From: Citrobacter koseri
Lineage (GTDB): Bacteria > Pseudomonadota > Gammaproteobacteria > Enterobacterales > Enterobacteriaceae
DNA: 64,000 nt
Assembly (NCBI GenBank): GCA_900446925.1
Contig: UAVY01000008.1
Coordinates: 62,001-126,000, forward strand
Reading direction: 5' to 3'
Shown here: piece by piece, positions 1 to 11,935 of the stretch
Layout: each line of letters starts with the position of its first letter
Numbering within the stretch: position 1 is the stretch's first letter
The notes under the pieces: generated by a model
Databases searched by the model: none
Seen by the model: only the letters and a program-made list of their open reading frames with translations
What the model was told of the DNA's origin: nothing
Translations under genes and position numbers: made by a program

Positions 1-1135
1 GAGTCGCAACGACAATGACCGGCGCTTCCAGTTTTTCGGCAGTTTCAACCGCGCCGCGGCACACTGCTTCGGTGATGCGCAGTTTACGGCTGTCGTTATT
101 GAAATCCAGACGGCTGGTCATCACGCGGTCAGTACGCTCGCAGATGGTCGCCATGATGGTGACGGCTTCCAGCGGGTATTTTCCTTTTGCGGATTCGCCG
201 GACAGCATCACTGCGTCGGTGCCGTCGAGGATGGCGTTCGCCACGTCGCCAGCTTCTGCGCGGGTCGGACGCGGGTTCTTGATCATGGAATCCAGCATCT
301 GAGTCGCGGTGATAACGACTTTACGCGCGCGGATACATTTTTCGATGATCATCTTCTGCGCGAAGATAACTTCTTCAACCGGGATCTCAACGCCCATGTC
401 GCCACGAGCAACCATGATGCCGTCAGACGCTTCGAGGATCTCATCGAAGTTGTTCAGGCCTTCCTGGTTTTCGATCTTGGAGATGATCTGGATGTTCTCG
501 CCGCCGTGCGCTTTCAGGTGCTCACGGATTTCAACAACGTCAGAACGCTTACGGATAAAGGACGCGGCAACAAAGTCAACGCCTTGTTCGCAGCCGAAGA
601 TCAGATCCTGTTTGTCTTTTTCAGCCAGTGCTGGCAGCGCGATGGAAACGCCCGGCAGGTTAACGCCTTTGTTTTCGCCCAGGTCGCCGTTGTTCAGCAC
701 TTTACAGATAACCTTGTTACCTTCGATCGCGGTGACTTCCATGCCGATCAGACCATCGTCAACCAGTACGGTGTTACCTACGGACAGGTCAGAAGTGAAA
801 CCTTCGTAAGTGACGGCAACCATTTCGCTGTTGCCGATAACGGATTTGTCCGTTGTGAAAGTGAAGGTCTGGCCCGCTTTCAGGGAGACGTCATTACCAC
901 CTTCCAGCTTAATGGTACGGATTTCCGGGCCTTTGGTATCGAGCAGGATTGCGGCTTTTTTACCGGTTTTGCTCATTACGTTGCGCAAATTCTTGATGCG
1001 CTGACCGTGTTCTGCATAGTCACCGTGAGAGAAGTTCAGACGCATAACGTTCATGCCTGCGTCCAGCATTTTGGTTAACATCTCTTCAGATTCGGTTTTC
1101 GGACCGATGGTGCAAACAATTTTCGTCTTTTTCAT
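1..1135 (-). CDS. pykF: Pyruvate kinase I, 3' end cut by window edge
   Basis: Converts phosphoenolpyruvate and ADP to pyruvate and ATP, the last step of glycolysis; cytoplasmic tetramer activated by fructose 1,6-bisphosphate. The visible 378 residues start with the canonical [12 protein letters not shown] and include the active-site stretch around ISKIENQEG and the Mg-binding [12 protein letters not shown] region. About 92 C-terminal residues (family length 470) lie beyond base 1. The reading frame is intact. The start codon at 1133-1135 matches the family start. A Cra operator and a -10 box lie upstream, so repression by Cra at low glycolytic flux, as in E. coli, is expected. Confidence 0.98.
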   Translation of the reverse strand, partial: MKKTKIVCTIGPKTESEEMLTKMLDAGMNVMRLNFSHGDYAEHGQRIKNLRNVMSKTGKKAAILLDTKGPEIRTIKLEGGNDVSLKAGQTFTFTTDKSVIGNSEMVAVTYEGFTSDLSVGNTVLVDDGLIGMEVTAIEGNKVICKVLNNGDLGENKGVNLPGVSIALPALAEKDKQDLIFGCEQGVDFVAASFIRKRSDVVEIREHLKAHGGENIQIISKIENQEGLNNFDEILEASDGIMVARGDMGVEIPVEEVIFAQKMIIEKCIRARKVVITATQMLDSMIKNPRPTRAEAGDVANAILDGTDAVMLSGESAKGKYPLEAVTIMATICERTDRVMTSRLDFNNDSRKLRITEAVCRGAVETAEKLEAPVIVVAT

Positions 1136-1340
1136 GACAGTCTTAGTCTTTAAGTTGAGAAGGATATGGAAATCTGGCTTCAGGGGCGCACGGCCTTGAA
1201 GCTAAACCTGTGTTGCGAAAGTGGTGTTGCCTCGCTCTAAGGATAGGTGACATCGAAAGAGCGTGCAGAGGAATGTGTGCTCGTGTTTCAGCCCAACGGG
1301 ATGGCGTGTTTTTTAGTCGTTGAGTTTTGCAGTCCAATGC

Positions 1341-1356
1341 GCTGAAACCATTCAAG
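1341..1356 (-). promoter_or_regulatory. Cra (FruR) operator of pykF
   Basis: GCTGAAACCATTCAAG agrees with the Cra consensus GCTGAAACGNTTCAA at all but one fixed position. It lies just downstream of the predicted pykF start point, a placement that fits repression, as known for E. coli pykF. Confidence 0.85.
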
Positions 1357-1371
1357 AGACAATTGGCGCGC

Positions 1372-1377
1372 ATTATA
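1372..1377 (-). promoter_or_regulatory. pykF promoter -10 box
   Basis: Reading the minus strand, a perfect TATAAT hexamer lies here with the Cra site about 15 bases downstream. No clear -35 hexamer is seen at 16-18 bases. The rest of the 1136-1511 gap holds no gene I can support. Confidence 0.6.
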
Positions 1378-1482
1378 CGCTGAAATTTACACAAAAGGAA
1401 AATGAAAACAGCGTTTCAAAAAACATCTGTGCAGATTCACAACAAATTGTTATTAAAGCGTTAATTATGATCCTTGCGTTGT

Positions 1483-1502
1483 GCCGCCCGGGAAAGGGCG
1501 GC
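1483..1502 (-). terminator. Hairpin after mtcC-like gene
   Basis: Inverted repeat GCCGCCC/GGGCGGC with a 6-base loop directly downstream of the gamma-lyase stop. There is no T-run on the minus strand, so it may be an RNA-stabilising or weak termination hairpin. Confidence 0.4.
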
Positions 1503-1511
1503 GTTGCGCAA

Positions 1512-2657
1512 CTACCCGGCGAGCGCCTGAGCTAAATCGTCCTGCAAATCCTGAACATCTTCAATGCCCACTGACAGGCGAATCAACTGTGGGGTGATGC
1601 CATTCGCCAGACGCTGCTCAAGCGGAATAGAGGCGTGAGTCATGGTAAACGGCTGGCTGACGAGGCTTTCAACACCGCCCAGGCTTTCCGCCAGGGTGAA
1701 TAATTTCAGCCGCGTGATAACGTCAGTGGCGCGCTGGTCATCACCTTTTATGACGATGGAGATCATCCCGCCGAACTGTGACATCTGCTGGCGCGCAAGG
1801 GCGTGCTGAGGATGCGACGCCAGCCCCGGATACCAGACGTGTTCTACTGCCGGATGTTTTTCCAGCCATTGCGCCAGCGTCAGCGCATTGCCGCTGTGCC
1901 GCTCAATTCGCAAGGCCAGCGTGCGAATACCGCGTAATGTCAGAAAACTGCTAAATGGGTCCAGTACGCCGCCGACGGCGTTTTGCAGATAACCCAGCTG
2001 TTGTGCGAGCGCCGGGTTGTCCCCGACGACCGCCAGTCCGGCGACGACGTCTGAATGGCCGTTCAGGTATTTCGTCGCGGAATGCACCACGATATCGAAC
2101 CCCAGATCAAGAGGACGATGGATCAACGGCGAAGCGAAGGTGTTATCGGCCACGCTGATAAGCTGGTGGCGACGCGCGATATCGGCAATGGCCGCCAGAT
2201 CGGCCAGTTTTAGTAACGGATTTGTCGGCGTTTCTACCCAGATCATGCGGGTATCAGGACGAATCGCGGCTTCAATACCGGCCAGATCGTCAGGTTTCAC
2301 CCAGCTTACCTGTAATCCGGCGCTGCGACGGCGCACATTTTCAATCAGTCGATAGGTGCCGCCATAGACATCGTCAATCGCCACCAGATGGCTGTTTTTA
2401 TCGAGAAGTTCAAGCACGGTAGCGATGCCCGCCAGACCGGACGCGAAGGCATAACCTTGCGTACCGCCTTCCAGCTCGGCAATGGCGGTTTCCAGCGCAT
2501 GGCGCGTCGGGTTGCCGCTGCGTGAATATTCATATCCGGTATGCTGACCCGGCGCGGGTTGCGCAAACGTCGATGTCGCATAAATCGGCGGCATAACGGC
2601 GCCGTGCGCGTCAGAAAAGGTTCCGCTATGGACGCTAAGTGTGGAATACGATTTCAT
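1512..2657 (-). CDS. mtcC: Cystathionine gamma-lyase (MtcC-like)
   Basis: PLP enzyme of the Cys/Met metabolism family, 381 residues. It would cleave cystathionine to cysteine, 2-oxobutyrate and ammonia, completing reverse transsulfuration from methionine. Visible are the substrate/PLP region YEYSRSGNPTR (about 43-52), the PLP-binding SATKYLNGH with Schiff-base Lys196, and the C-terminal LIRLSVGIED. It follows the beta-synthase by 9 bases in one operon; the pairing with a CBS enzyme favours gamma-lyase over the related gamma-synthase (MetB). Klebsiella mtcBC is the named precedent. Absent from this position in E. coli K-12. The symbol is assigned by context. Confidence 0.85.
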   Translation of the reverse strand: MKSYSTLSVHSGTFSDAHGAVMPPIYATSTFAQPAPGQHTGYEYSRSGNPTRHALETAIAELEGGTQGYAFASGLAGIATVLELLDKNSHLVAIDDVYGGTYRLIENVRRRSAGLQVSWVKPDDLAGIEAAIRPDTRMIWVETPTNPLLKLADLAAIADIARRHQLISVADNTFASPLIHRPLDLGFDIVVHSATKYLNGHSDVVAGLAVVGDNPALAQQLGYLQNAVGGVLDPFSSFLTLRGIRTLALRIERHSGNALTLAQWLEKHPAVEHVWYPGLASHPQHALARQQMSQFGGMISIVIKGDDQRATDVITRLKLFTLAESLGGVESLVSQPFTMTHASIPLEQRLANGITPQLIRLSVGIEDVQDLQDDLAQALAG

Positions 2658-2666
2658 GAGAGTTCC

Positions 2667-4037
2667 TTATTTATCCAGGCGGTTGCGCCAGTGGGTGAGC
2701 ACATCGCTACGGGTGACCAGACCGAGGAACTGGTCGTTGTCGACAATCACAGCCACCTGGCCGCGATCAAAAATAGGTTTCAGCGCGCTTTCCGGTTCAC
2801 GTTTATCAAGCCGGACTACCTCGCGCGTCATCGCTTCTTTTACCGGGAGGGAAAAACGCGGGTTATCGCCCTGAATATGCGTAATCAGATCCCATTCGTC
2901 GATAATGCCGATAAGCTGATCCTCCTGAAGAACCGGCAACTGCGAAATATCGTACAGGCGCATACGCGCCAGCACGGTTGCCAGCGTATCGTCCGGCGCA
3001 GCGGTCACGGTTGCCCCTTCGTCATGACGTAAGGCGATGAAGTCGCTCAGATCGCCAGCCTGTGGCCGGGTGATGAGCCCTTGCTGGCGCATCCAGTCAT
3101 CGTTAAACATTTTCGAGAGATACTTATTGCCGCTATCGCAGGCGAAGGTCGCCACGCGCTTTGGCTGCGTCTGCGCCTGGCAGTAGCGCAGGGCGGCAGC
3201 GAGCAGCGTACCGGTCGATGAACCGGCAAGGATGCCTTCGGTTCTTAGCAACTCGCGCGCCGTGGCGAAGGCGTCTTTATCGCTGATGCGAAAGGCCTGT
3301 GAAACGGATTCGATGTGGGCGAGCGGCGGAATAAAGTCCTCGCCAATCCCTTCAACCAGCCAGGAACCGGCGGTGCCGAATGTGCCTGTCTCGACCTGAT
3401 CGGCAAGGATTGAACCGGCGGGGTCGGCCAGCACGAACTCCGTGTGCGGGGAGTGTTCGCGAAACCATGCCTGTAAACCGCCCAGCGTGCCGCCGGAACC
3501 GACGCCGACCACGATGGCGTCAATGCGGCCATCCATCTGGGCAAACAATTCGGGGGCGGTGGTGGAAGCATGCGCCAGCGGGTTCGCGGCGTTGTTGAAC
3601 TGATCAATATAGAAGGCGCCGGGCGTCTCCTGCGCCAGACGGCGTGCGTAATCCTGATAATAGGCCGGATGACCTTTGTTGACGTCTGAGCGGGTTAATA
3701 CCACCTGTGCGCCAAGCGCGCGTAAATGGAAGATCTTCTCACGGCTCATTTTGTCCGGCACGACCAGCGTCAGGGCATAACCTTTTTGCGCGGCGATCAG
3801 CGCCAGACCCAGCCCGGTGTTGCCCGCCGTCGCTTCAATAATCGTGCCGCCGGGTTTTAGCAGCCCCTGTCTTTCCGCTTCATTGATCATAGAAAGTGCG
3901 ACGCGATCTTTAATCGAACCGCCCGGATTCTGGTTCTCCAGTTTCAAAAAGAGTTCGCTTACGCCGCTATTCAGCTTATGCAACTGAAGCAGCGGCGTAT
4001 TGCCAATCAGTTCCGTTACGGAGTGAAACGTTGTCAT
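2667..4037 (-). CDS. mtcB: Cystathionine beta-synthase with CBS domains (MtcB-like)
   Basis: PLP enzyme of fold type II, 456 residues, condensing homocysteine with serine to cystathionine. The catalytic part (about 1-320) has GGSIKDR with PLP Lys43, the substrate loop TAGNTG and the phosphate-binding GVGSGGTLGG. A tandem CBS-domain module follows (about 335-456), which CysK/CysM cysteine synthases lack; this supports beta-synthase. First gene of the two-gene operon with the gamma-lyase, divergent from a methionine-type ABC transporter. Together they would recycle imported methionine into cysteine. The tandem CBS module is the animal-like arrangement and may bind adenosyl ligands; that is inference. 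Confidence 0.87.
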   Translation of the reverse strand: MTTFHSVTELIGNTPLLQLHKLNSGVSELFLKLENQNPGGSIKDRVALSMINEAERQGLLKPGGTIIEATAGNTGLGLALIAAQKGYALTLVVPDKMSREKIFHLRALGAQVVLTRSDVNKGHPAYYQDYARRLAQETPGAFYIDQFNNAANPLAHASTTAPELFAQMDGRIDAIVVGVGSGGTLGGLQAWFREHSPHTEFVLADPAGSILADQVETGTFGTAGSWLVEGIGEDFIPPLAHIESVSQAFRISDKDAFATARELLRTEGILAGSSTGTLLAAALRYCQAQTQPKRVATFACDSGNKYLSKMFNDDWMRQQGLITRPQAGDLSDFIALRHDEGATVTAAPDDTLATVLARMRLYDISQLPVLQEDQLIGIIDEWDLITHIQGDNPRFSLPVKEAMTREVVRLDKREPESALKPIFDRGQVAVIVDNDQFLGLVTRSDVLTHWRNRLDK

Positions 4038-4380
4038 GGTGAATATCCATCAGTGAATAACATGACGAAATAATAGGGTTGCCAAAATGCACGCCTAAAG
4101 AATGTTTGTCTGTGAATAAGAACAGAATGGAATATAAAACGCTATTTGGATGGCAGGACGTTTAGCCGTGCGGTCGTCTGGCGGTGTTGATGGCCGAATA
4201 ACCCTGTTTTTGTCGATTAATTCAACAGTTTACGCTGCTCGCGTTAAGGATAATGCCGCTTCCTGCATAAAGGTTGCCGAAATTGTACTAAAGCCATTTT
4301 CCCGCGCAGCGCCTCTCTTATTCCTTACGGATATATCAAATTCCTTTTTGGTCATTTAAAAGCAGAAACACCCTGATTAC

Positions 4381-4412
4381 ACTCGTTTGGACATCCATAC
4401 TGCTAAACAGCT
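4381..4412. promoter_or_regulatory. Possible tandem met boxes (MetJ)
   Basis: Four consecutive 8-base units, ACTCGTTT, GGACATCC, ATACTGCT and AAACAGCT, each match the met box AGACGTCT at 5 of 8 positions with exact 8-base spacing, as MetJ repressors bind. They end 48 bases before the transporter ATPase start. The rest of the 4038-4460 divergent gap shows no credible gene. Individual matches are weak. Confidence 0.4.
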
Positions 4413-4460
4413 AAAAGCACTGGCAGGATAACCATAAGCAGCAGCGGATACGATAACGAT

Positions 4461-5483
4461 ATGATCGTCCTGAAAAATATTTCGAAAGTTTTTACGCCCG
4501 GCAAGCTGTCCATTACCGCAGTGGATAACGTTAATCTGACGGTTGAACAGGGACAAATTTACGGGATTATTGGCTACAGCGGCGCCGGAAAGAGTACGTT
4601 GATTCGTTTGCTGAACGGTCTGGAAAAACCGACCGTGGGCAGCGTGACCATCAATGGTCATGATATTTCAGCGGCGACAGGAGAATCCCTGCGCCAGGCG
4701 CGGCTGAAAATCAGCATGGTGTTTCAGCACTTTAATTTGCTGTGGTCGCGTACCGTCAGCGAAAACATCGCTTTTTCTATGCAAATCGCGGGCGCGCCAA
4801 AAGCAAAAATCAAGGCGCGGGTGGCGGAGCTGATCGACCTGGTGGGGTTAACCGGGCGTGAGAATGCTTACCCATCCCAACTGAGCGGCGGGCAAAAGCA
4901 ACGTGTGGGGATTGCCCGTGCGCTGGCAAATAACCCGGATGTGCTGCTCTGCGACGAGGCGACTTCGGCGCTGGACCCGCAAACCACCGATCAGATTCTG
5001 GATCTGCTGCTCGATATTAATCGCCGCTTCCAGCTCACGATTGTGCTTATTACCCACGAGATGCATGTGGTGCGCAAAATCTGCGATCGCGTTGCGGTGA
5101 TGGAAAACGGCAGAGTGGTGGAGGAAGGCGATGTGCTGAACGTCTTTACTCATCCGCAACAGCCGATTACCCGGCAGTTTGTCCGCCAGGTAAGTCAGTA
5201 TGCCGAAGAGGAGGCGTTTAACCCGCAGCTGGCGAGCGAGCTGGGCGGGACGGTGATTAAGCTGACCTTCACCGGGCACAGTACGCATCAGCCGATCGTA
5301 GGGGAGCTTACCCTGCGTTACGGCCTGCCTTTCAATATCTTACACGGCAAGATGACGCAAACCGCGCATGGCGTGTTTGGCCAACTGTGGCTGCACGTCG
5401 TGGCGACGGAAGAACAACTGAATAATATTCTGGCGGATTTGCGGCAGAGCGATATTGAAGGTGAGGTAGTACAACATGGTTGA
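4461..5483 (+). CDS. Methionine-type ABC transporter ATPase (MetN family)
   Basis: ATP-binding subunit, 340 residues, the usual MetN length. Walker A GYSGAGKST (about 38-46), Q-loop VFQHFNLL, signature LSGGQKQR, Walker B VLLCDEATSALD and the switch His in LITHEMH are all present. The region after about 265 resembles the regulatory NIL/C2 domain that binds methionine in MetN. It overlaps the permease gene by 8 bases, indicating translational coupling. This is a second methionine-type transporter, distinct from the core metNIQ locus; relatives in Salmonella are called SfbB. Substrate methionine is inferred from the family and the divergent transsulfuration genes. Confidence 0.88.
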   Translation: MIVLKNISKVFTPGKLSITAVDNVNLTVEQGQIYGIIGYSGAGKSTLIRLLNGLEKPTVGSVTINGHDISAATGESLRQARLKISMVFQHFNLLWSRTVSENIAFSMQIAGAPKAKIKARVAELIDLVGLTGRENAYPSQLSGGQKQRVGIARALANNPDVLLCDEATSALDPQTTDQILDLLLDINRRFQLTIVLITHEMHVVRKICDRVAVMENGRVVEEGDVLNVFTHPQQPITRQFVRQVSQYAEEEAFNPQLASELGGTVIKLTFTGHSTHQPIVGELTLRYGLPFNILHGKMTQTAHGVFGQLWLHVVATEEQLNNILADLRQSDIEGEVVQHG

Positions 5484-6144
5484 GAATCTGTTTCCCCATC
5501 TGAAATGGGAACAACTTTTTGCGGCAACGCAGGAAACGCTCTATATGACGGCGCTTTCCGGTATCGCGACGTTTGTGCTGGGGATTGTACTGGGGCTGGC
5601 GCTGTTTTTGACCGCGCGCGGCGGGCTGTTTCAGAACCGCACGCTGTATAGCGTCATTTCGCTGGTGGTGAATATTTTTCGCTCGATCCCGTTCATCATT
5701 TTGATCGTCTTGCTGATCCCGTTTACCAAAGCGCTGGTCGGCACCATTCTCGGCGCGAACGCTGCGCTGCCGGCGCTGATTGTCGGGGCGGCGCCGTTTT
5801 ATGCGCGTCTGGTTGAAATCGCACTGCGCGAGGTCGACAGAGGCGTGATTGAAGCCACGCGTTCGATGGGCGCACGTCTCAGCACACTTATTTTTCGGGT
5901 TTTACTGCCTGAATCATCACCCGCACTGGTGTCCGGGATCACCGTGACGCTGATTGCGCTGGTCAGTTACAGCGCGATGGCCGGAGTGATTGGGGCAGGC
6001 GGTTTAGGGAACCTGGCTTATCTGGAAGGATTCCAGCGCAACCACAACGACGTCACGCTGGTGGCGACGGTGACTATCCTGATCATCGTCTTCATTATCC
6101 AGTTCTGCGGCGATGTGATCACCTCTCTGTTAGATAAACGCTAA
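5476..6144 (+). CDS. Methionine-type ABC transporter permease (MetI family)
   Basis: Integral membrane subunit, 222 residues, with about five hydrophobic segments. The cytoplasmic coupling helix EATRSMGARLSTLIFRVLLPES is the EAA motif that contacts the ATPase. It overlaps the upstream ATPase gene and is followed 21 bases later by the binding protein gene, the standard N-I-Q order. Similar to MetI and SfbC. Its frame is intact. Confidence 0.88.
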   Translation: MVENLFPHLKWEQLFAATQETLYMTALSGIATFVLGIVLGLALFLTARGGLFQNRTLYSVISLVVNIFRSIPFIILIVLLIPFTKALVGTILGANAALPALIVGAAPFYARLVEIALREVDRGVIEATRSMGARLSTLIFRVLLPESSPALVSGITVTLIALVSYSAMAGVIGAGGLGNLAYLEGFQRNHNDVTLVATVTILIIVFIIQFCGDVITSLLDKR

Positions 6145-6165
6145 TAAAATACGGAAACCATTATC

Positions 6166-6978
6166 ATGAAAAAATCACTGACATTACTCGCCGCAGCAAC
6201 CTTAAGCGCCCTGAGCTTCGCCTCCTGGGCGGATACGCTGACCGTTGGCGCCTCTAACGTACCGCATGCGGAAATCCTTGAGCAGGCGAAACCGATTCTG
6301 GCGAAACAGGGGATTGATCTGGAGATTAAACCTTTCCAGGATTACATTCTGCCGAACACCGCGCTGGCCGGTCGTGAAATCGACGCCAACTACTTCCAGC
6401 ATATCCCGTACCTGAATAGCGTGCTGAAAGATCATGCGGGTGATAAAACCTATGATTTCGTCAGCGCCGGGGCGATTCATATTGAGCCGATCGGCATCTA
6501 CTCTAAAAAATACAAATCGCTGAAAGATCTGCCGGAAGGCGGCAGGATCATTATGCGTGACGCGGTCTCTGAAGAGGGACGTATTCTGTCGATCTTTGAA
6601 AAAGAGGGCGTGATCAAACTGAAGCCGGACGTGGATAAGGTCAGAGCGCGCATCAGCGACATCGTGGATAACCCGAAAAAACTGAAGTTCCTGCCGAACG
6701 TGGAAGCGGCGCTGTTACCACAGATGTACAACAACGATGAAGGCGATGCGGTGGTGATTAACGCCAACTACGCTATCGACGCAGGTCTGGACCCGGTTAA
6801 CGATCCGATCGCCGTTGAGAGCGGAGAAAACAATCCGTACGCCAACATCATTACCGTACATCGTGGCGACGAGAAGAAAAAAGACATCGTGGCGCTGGTT
6901 GACGTTCTGCACTCAAAAGAGATTCAGGACTGGATCCGCACGAAGTACAAAGGCGCGGTGATTCCGGTCAATAACTAA
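6166..6978 (+). CDS. Methionine-type substrate-binding protein (MetQ/NlpA family)
   Basis: Periplasmic binding protein, 270 residues. The signal peptide ends ASWAD without a lipobox cysteine, so unlike core MetQ it should be cut by signal peptidase I and be free in the periplasm. TLTVGASNVPHAEILE opens the mature domain; NANYAIDAGLDP and the C-terminal hinge are typical of the NlpA family. Closest named relative I recognise is Salmonella SfbA, described as iron-regulated, so iron chelate uptake is the alternative. The divergent transsulfuration genes favour methionine. Confidence 0.85.
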   Translation: MKKSLTLLAAATLSALSFASWADTLTVGASNVPHAEILEQAKPILAKQGIDLEIKPFQDYILPNTALAGREIDANYFQHIPYLNSVLKDHAGDKTYDFVSAGAIHIEPIGIYSKKYKSLKDLPEGGRIIMRDAVSEEGRILSIFEKEGVIKLKPDVDKVRARISDIVDNPKKLKFLPNVEAALLPQMYNNDEGDAVVINANYAIDAGLDPVNDPIAVESGENNPYANIITVHRGDEKKKDIVALVDVLHSKEIQDWIRTKYKGAVIPVNN

Positions 6979-6989
6979 TACCACGTAGT

Positions 6990-7015
6990 GCCGGATAGCG
7001 TGACGCTTATCCGGC
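6990..7015. repeat. REP-type palindrome after the transporter operon
   Basis: GCCGGATAG and its partner CTTATCCGGC form an imperfect hairpin of the enterobacterial REP class just after the binding-protein stop. It probably stabilises or ends the transcript. Confidence 0.7.
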
Positions 7016-7181
7016 CTATAAAAGAGCCTGGCCGAACGGGTGAGCAAGTTACAGAGTGTGAGGTGACGGATATCGGTTAAGTTGAATAGTCACTCTGTTT
7101 ATTTGTCTGATTTATTTGAGTTTTGTCTTCATCGTTAGAGTGATATATGCTGTTTGTTTGTGCTGGCGATGAGAGACAATA

Positions 7182-7391
7182 ATGGGAAACCTGACAAAAG
7201 ACGACGAACTGTACCGTGAGATGTGCAGAGTGGTTGGCAAAGTGGTTCTGGAGATGCGCGACCTGGGGCAAGAGCCAAAGCATATCGTGATTGCGGGAGT
7301 GTTACGAACCGCCATGGCGAACCAGCGACTCCAGCGCAGCGAACTTGAAAAACAGGCGATGGAAACGGTTATCAAAGCCCTGGCAGGATAA
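7182..7391 (+). CDS. fumD: Fumarase D / YdhZ
   Basis: Small protein of 69 residues matching E. coli FumD (YdhZ) almost residue for residue, including YREMCRVVGKVVLEMRDLG. E. coli FumD has been reported to have fumarase activity, although it is unlike class I or II fumarases. It lies in its conserved place upstream of the ydhY operon. The start follows a GA-rich site 5 bases upstream. Confidence 0.93.
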   Translation: MGNLTKDDELYREMCRVVGKVVLEMRDLGQEPKHIVIAGVLRTAMANQRLQRSELEKQAMETVIKALAG

Positions 7392-7798
7392 TTCTCTCAG
7401 GGATGGCGCTCGCTTCGTCATCCCTTATTCCCGGTATTTAAATTCTTCACCTTGTAAATAATCAGATATCGCGTTTATATTAATATCGATATGTATATTA
7501 ATATATAACGAAGGCAATTGATATTAATAATGGGAACGAGGTCACATTTATAATTATTAATAGATTGCCGTGTTTTATATCCTCTAAATGATAATAAATA
7601 TCACTCCGCTTTTATTATTTCACTTCCGGTTTTTAATTGATAACGATCAAAGTTAATAGCACTGAATAACCACATTATTTATGTGCCTAACTCTTTAGGA
7701 TTAGTCTATTTGTATTTAATGATATGACGTATGCGATCCGGTTAGGGCAAAACATCGGGTGTTGTCAGCACTGTGTTTGCGAAGAGGATGCGAAATAA
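7392..7798 (+). promoter_or_regulatory. ydhY operon control region
   Basis: AT-rich gap of 407 bases with no gene. It contains one FNR site (listed separately) and a matching -10 candidate CATTAT at 7673-7678, about 23 bases after the FNR site, which fits a class II FNR-activated promoter. The long leader of about 110 bases before ydhY could hold NarL/NarP heptamers; none is assigned with confidence. Confidence 0.7.
7637..7650. promoter_or_regulatory. FNR binding site
   Basis: TTGATAACGATCAA is an exact match to the FNR consensus TTGATNNNNATCAA. Its centre is about 41 bases upstream of the predicted start point. Anaerobic FNR activation of ydhY-T is established in E. coli. Confidence 0.92.
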
Positions 7799-10548
<2,750 letters not shown>

Positions 10549-10558
10549 GGAAGGTGAG

Positions 10559-11203
10559 ATGAGTCATTCAGAGGGCGAACACTCCACGCCTGAGGTGGAT
10601 ATTGAAAAGCGGCAGTGGCTGCAAGGCTTACATCAGCATGAAAGGCGAGTGGATGAACCAACGCCTCCCGCGAGTCCGGCAGAGATCATGGCGGAGTTCA
10701 TCCGCCAGCATTCTGCTTCAGGCCAGCTAGTGGCTCGCGCGCTTTTCCTGCAACCGCCGTATTCAGTGGAGGAAGAGGCGTTAATGCCGCTGCTGGAGAC
10801 GCTGCTTCAGAGCGAGACAGGGGCGGATATCGCCTGCGTACAGGGTGCTCAGGATGATTATTACTACTCGACGCAAACCATGACCGCTAACTATGCCGAC
10901 ATGTGTGTGCAGGTGGTGGAGAACGATATTTGCCGGACTATCGCACAGGCGGTGCGTTTTGATTGCCAGACCTATCCGCGACCCTACAAGGTCGCCATGC
11001 TGGAACAACCGCCATACCGCTTTGCGCCGCAGCAAATAGAGACAGCCCTTGCCGCGATCGACATGCACCCGGATTACGCGGATATTCGCCGTGTGGCGTC
11101 GTCCAACGACGTGCCGTATCTGTTTAGCGAACGTTTTATGAGCTACGGCAAGGCATATGGCTTATGCGAATGGCTTGAGGTTGAGCAGTTTCAGAATCCC
11201 TGA
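10559..11203 (+). CDS. ydhW: YdhW, uncharacterised operon protein
   Basis: Hydrophilic protein of 214 residues with no signal peptide and no Cys-rich cluster motif, matching the size and place of E. coli YdhW. The start at 10559 overlaps nothing, comes 10 bases after the ydhV stop and is preceded by GGAAGGTG. No domain of known function is visible. Its constant linkage to ydhV suggests an accessory or maturation role; that is inference. Confidence 0.9.
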   Translation: MSHSEGEHSTPEVDIEKRQWLQGLHQHERRVDEPTPPASPAEIMAEFIRQHSASGQLVARALFLQPPYSVEEEALMPLLETLLQSETGADIACVQGAQDDYYYSTQTMTANYADMCVQVVENDICRTIAQAVRFDCQTYPRPYKVAMLEQPPYRFAPQQIETALAAIDMHPDYADIRRVASSNDVPYLFSERFMSYGKAYGLCEWLEVEQFQNP

Positions 11204-11266
11204 TTGTTCAGGGTGATGTCATGGAAAGCGTGGGCGATCGCTGCCACCGGATTAGAGGATAACCAG

Positions 11267-11935
11267 ATGTCCTTCACTCGACGAAAATTTGTGCTTGGTA
11301 TGGGGACGGTGATTTTTTTCAGCGGGCCCGGCCAAAATTTGTTAGCGAACACGAAGAATAGCAAAGCGGTGCGTTATGCCATGATTCATGATGAATCCCG
11401 GTGTAACGGCTGCAATCTCTGCGCCCGGGCGTGTCGCAAGACCAACCATGTTCCGACTCAGGGCAGTCGTTTATCCATCGCGCATATTCCTGTTTCGGAT
11501 AATGAAAACGAAACCGTTTATCACTATTTCCGCCAGTCCTGCCAGCACTGTGAAGATGCGCCCTGTATTGATGTTTGCCCGACTGGTGCCTCCTGGCGTG
11601 ATGAGCGCGGTATTGTGCGGGTAGATGAATCGCGTTGTATCGGCTGTAGCTACTGTATAGGCGCTTGTCCGTATCAGGTGCGTTATCTCAATCCACAAAC
11701 CAAAGTGGCGGATAAATGCGACTTTTGCGCCGAATCTCGCCTGGCAAAGGGGTTCCCGCCGATTTGCGTGAATGCCTGCCCGGAGCACGCATTGATTTTT
11801 GGTCGTGAAGACAGCCCGGAAATTCAGACCTGGCTGAAGGAGAACAAATTCTATCAACACCAACTCGCAGGCGCCGGAAAACCGCATCTGTATCGCCGGT
11901 TCGGTCAACATTTGATTAAAAAGGAAAATGTATGA
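11267..11935 (+). CDS. ydhX: Tat-exported ferredoxin-like subunit YdhX
   Basis: Polyferredoxin of 222 residues starting [13 protein letters not shown], a clear twin-arginine signal (TRRKFVL), so it should act in the periplasm. It has NrfC/DmsB-type cysteine groups ([35 protein letters not shown], and a CDFC...CVNAC pair). I chose 11267 over an in-frame upstream ATG because it begins at the Tat motif and has the E. coli length. It overlaps ydhU by 4 bases. Confidence 0.92.
   Translation: MSFTRRKFVLGMGTVIFFSGPGQNLLANTKNSKAVRYAMIHDESRCNGCNLCARACRKTNHVPTQGSRLSIAHIPVSDNENETVYHYFRQSCQHCEDAPCIDVCPTGASWRDERGIVRVDESRCIGCSYCIGACPYQVRYLNPQTKVADKCDFCAESRLAKGFPPICVNACPEHALIFGREDSPEIQTWLKENKFYQHQLAGAGKPHLYRRFGQHLIKKENV

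Noticed and set aside
4150..4359. A 69-residue frame in the mtcB-metN divergent gap
   Set aside because: No Shine-Dalgarno and no protein-like composition; the region more plausibly holds promoters.
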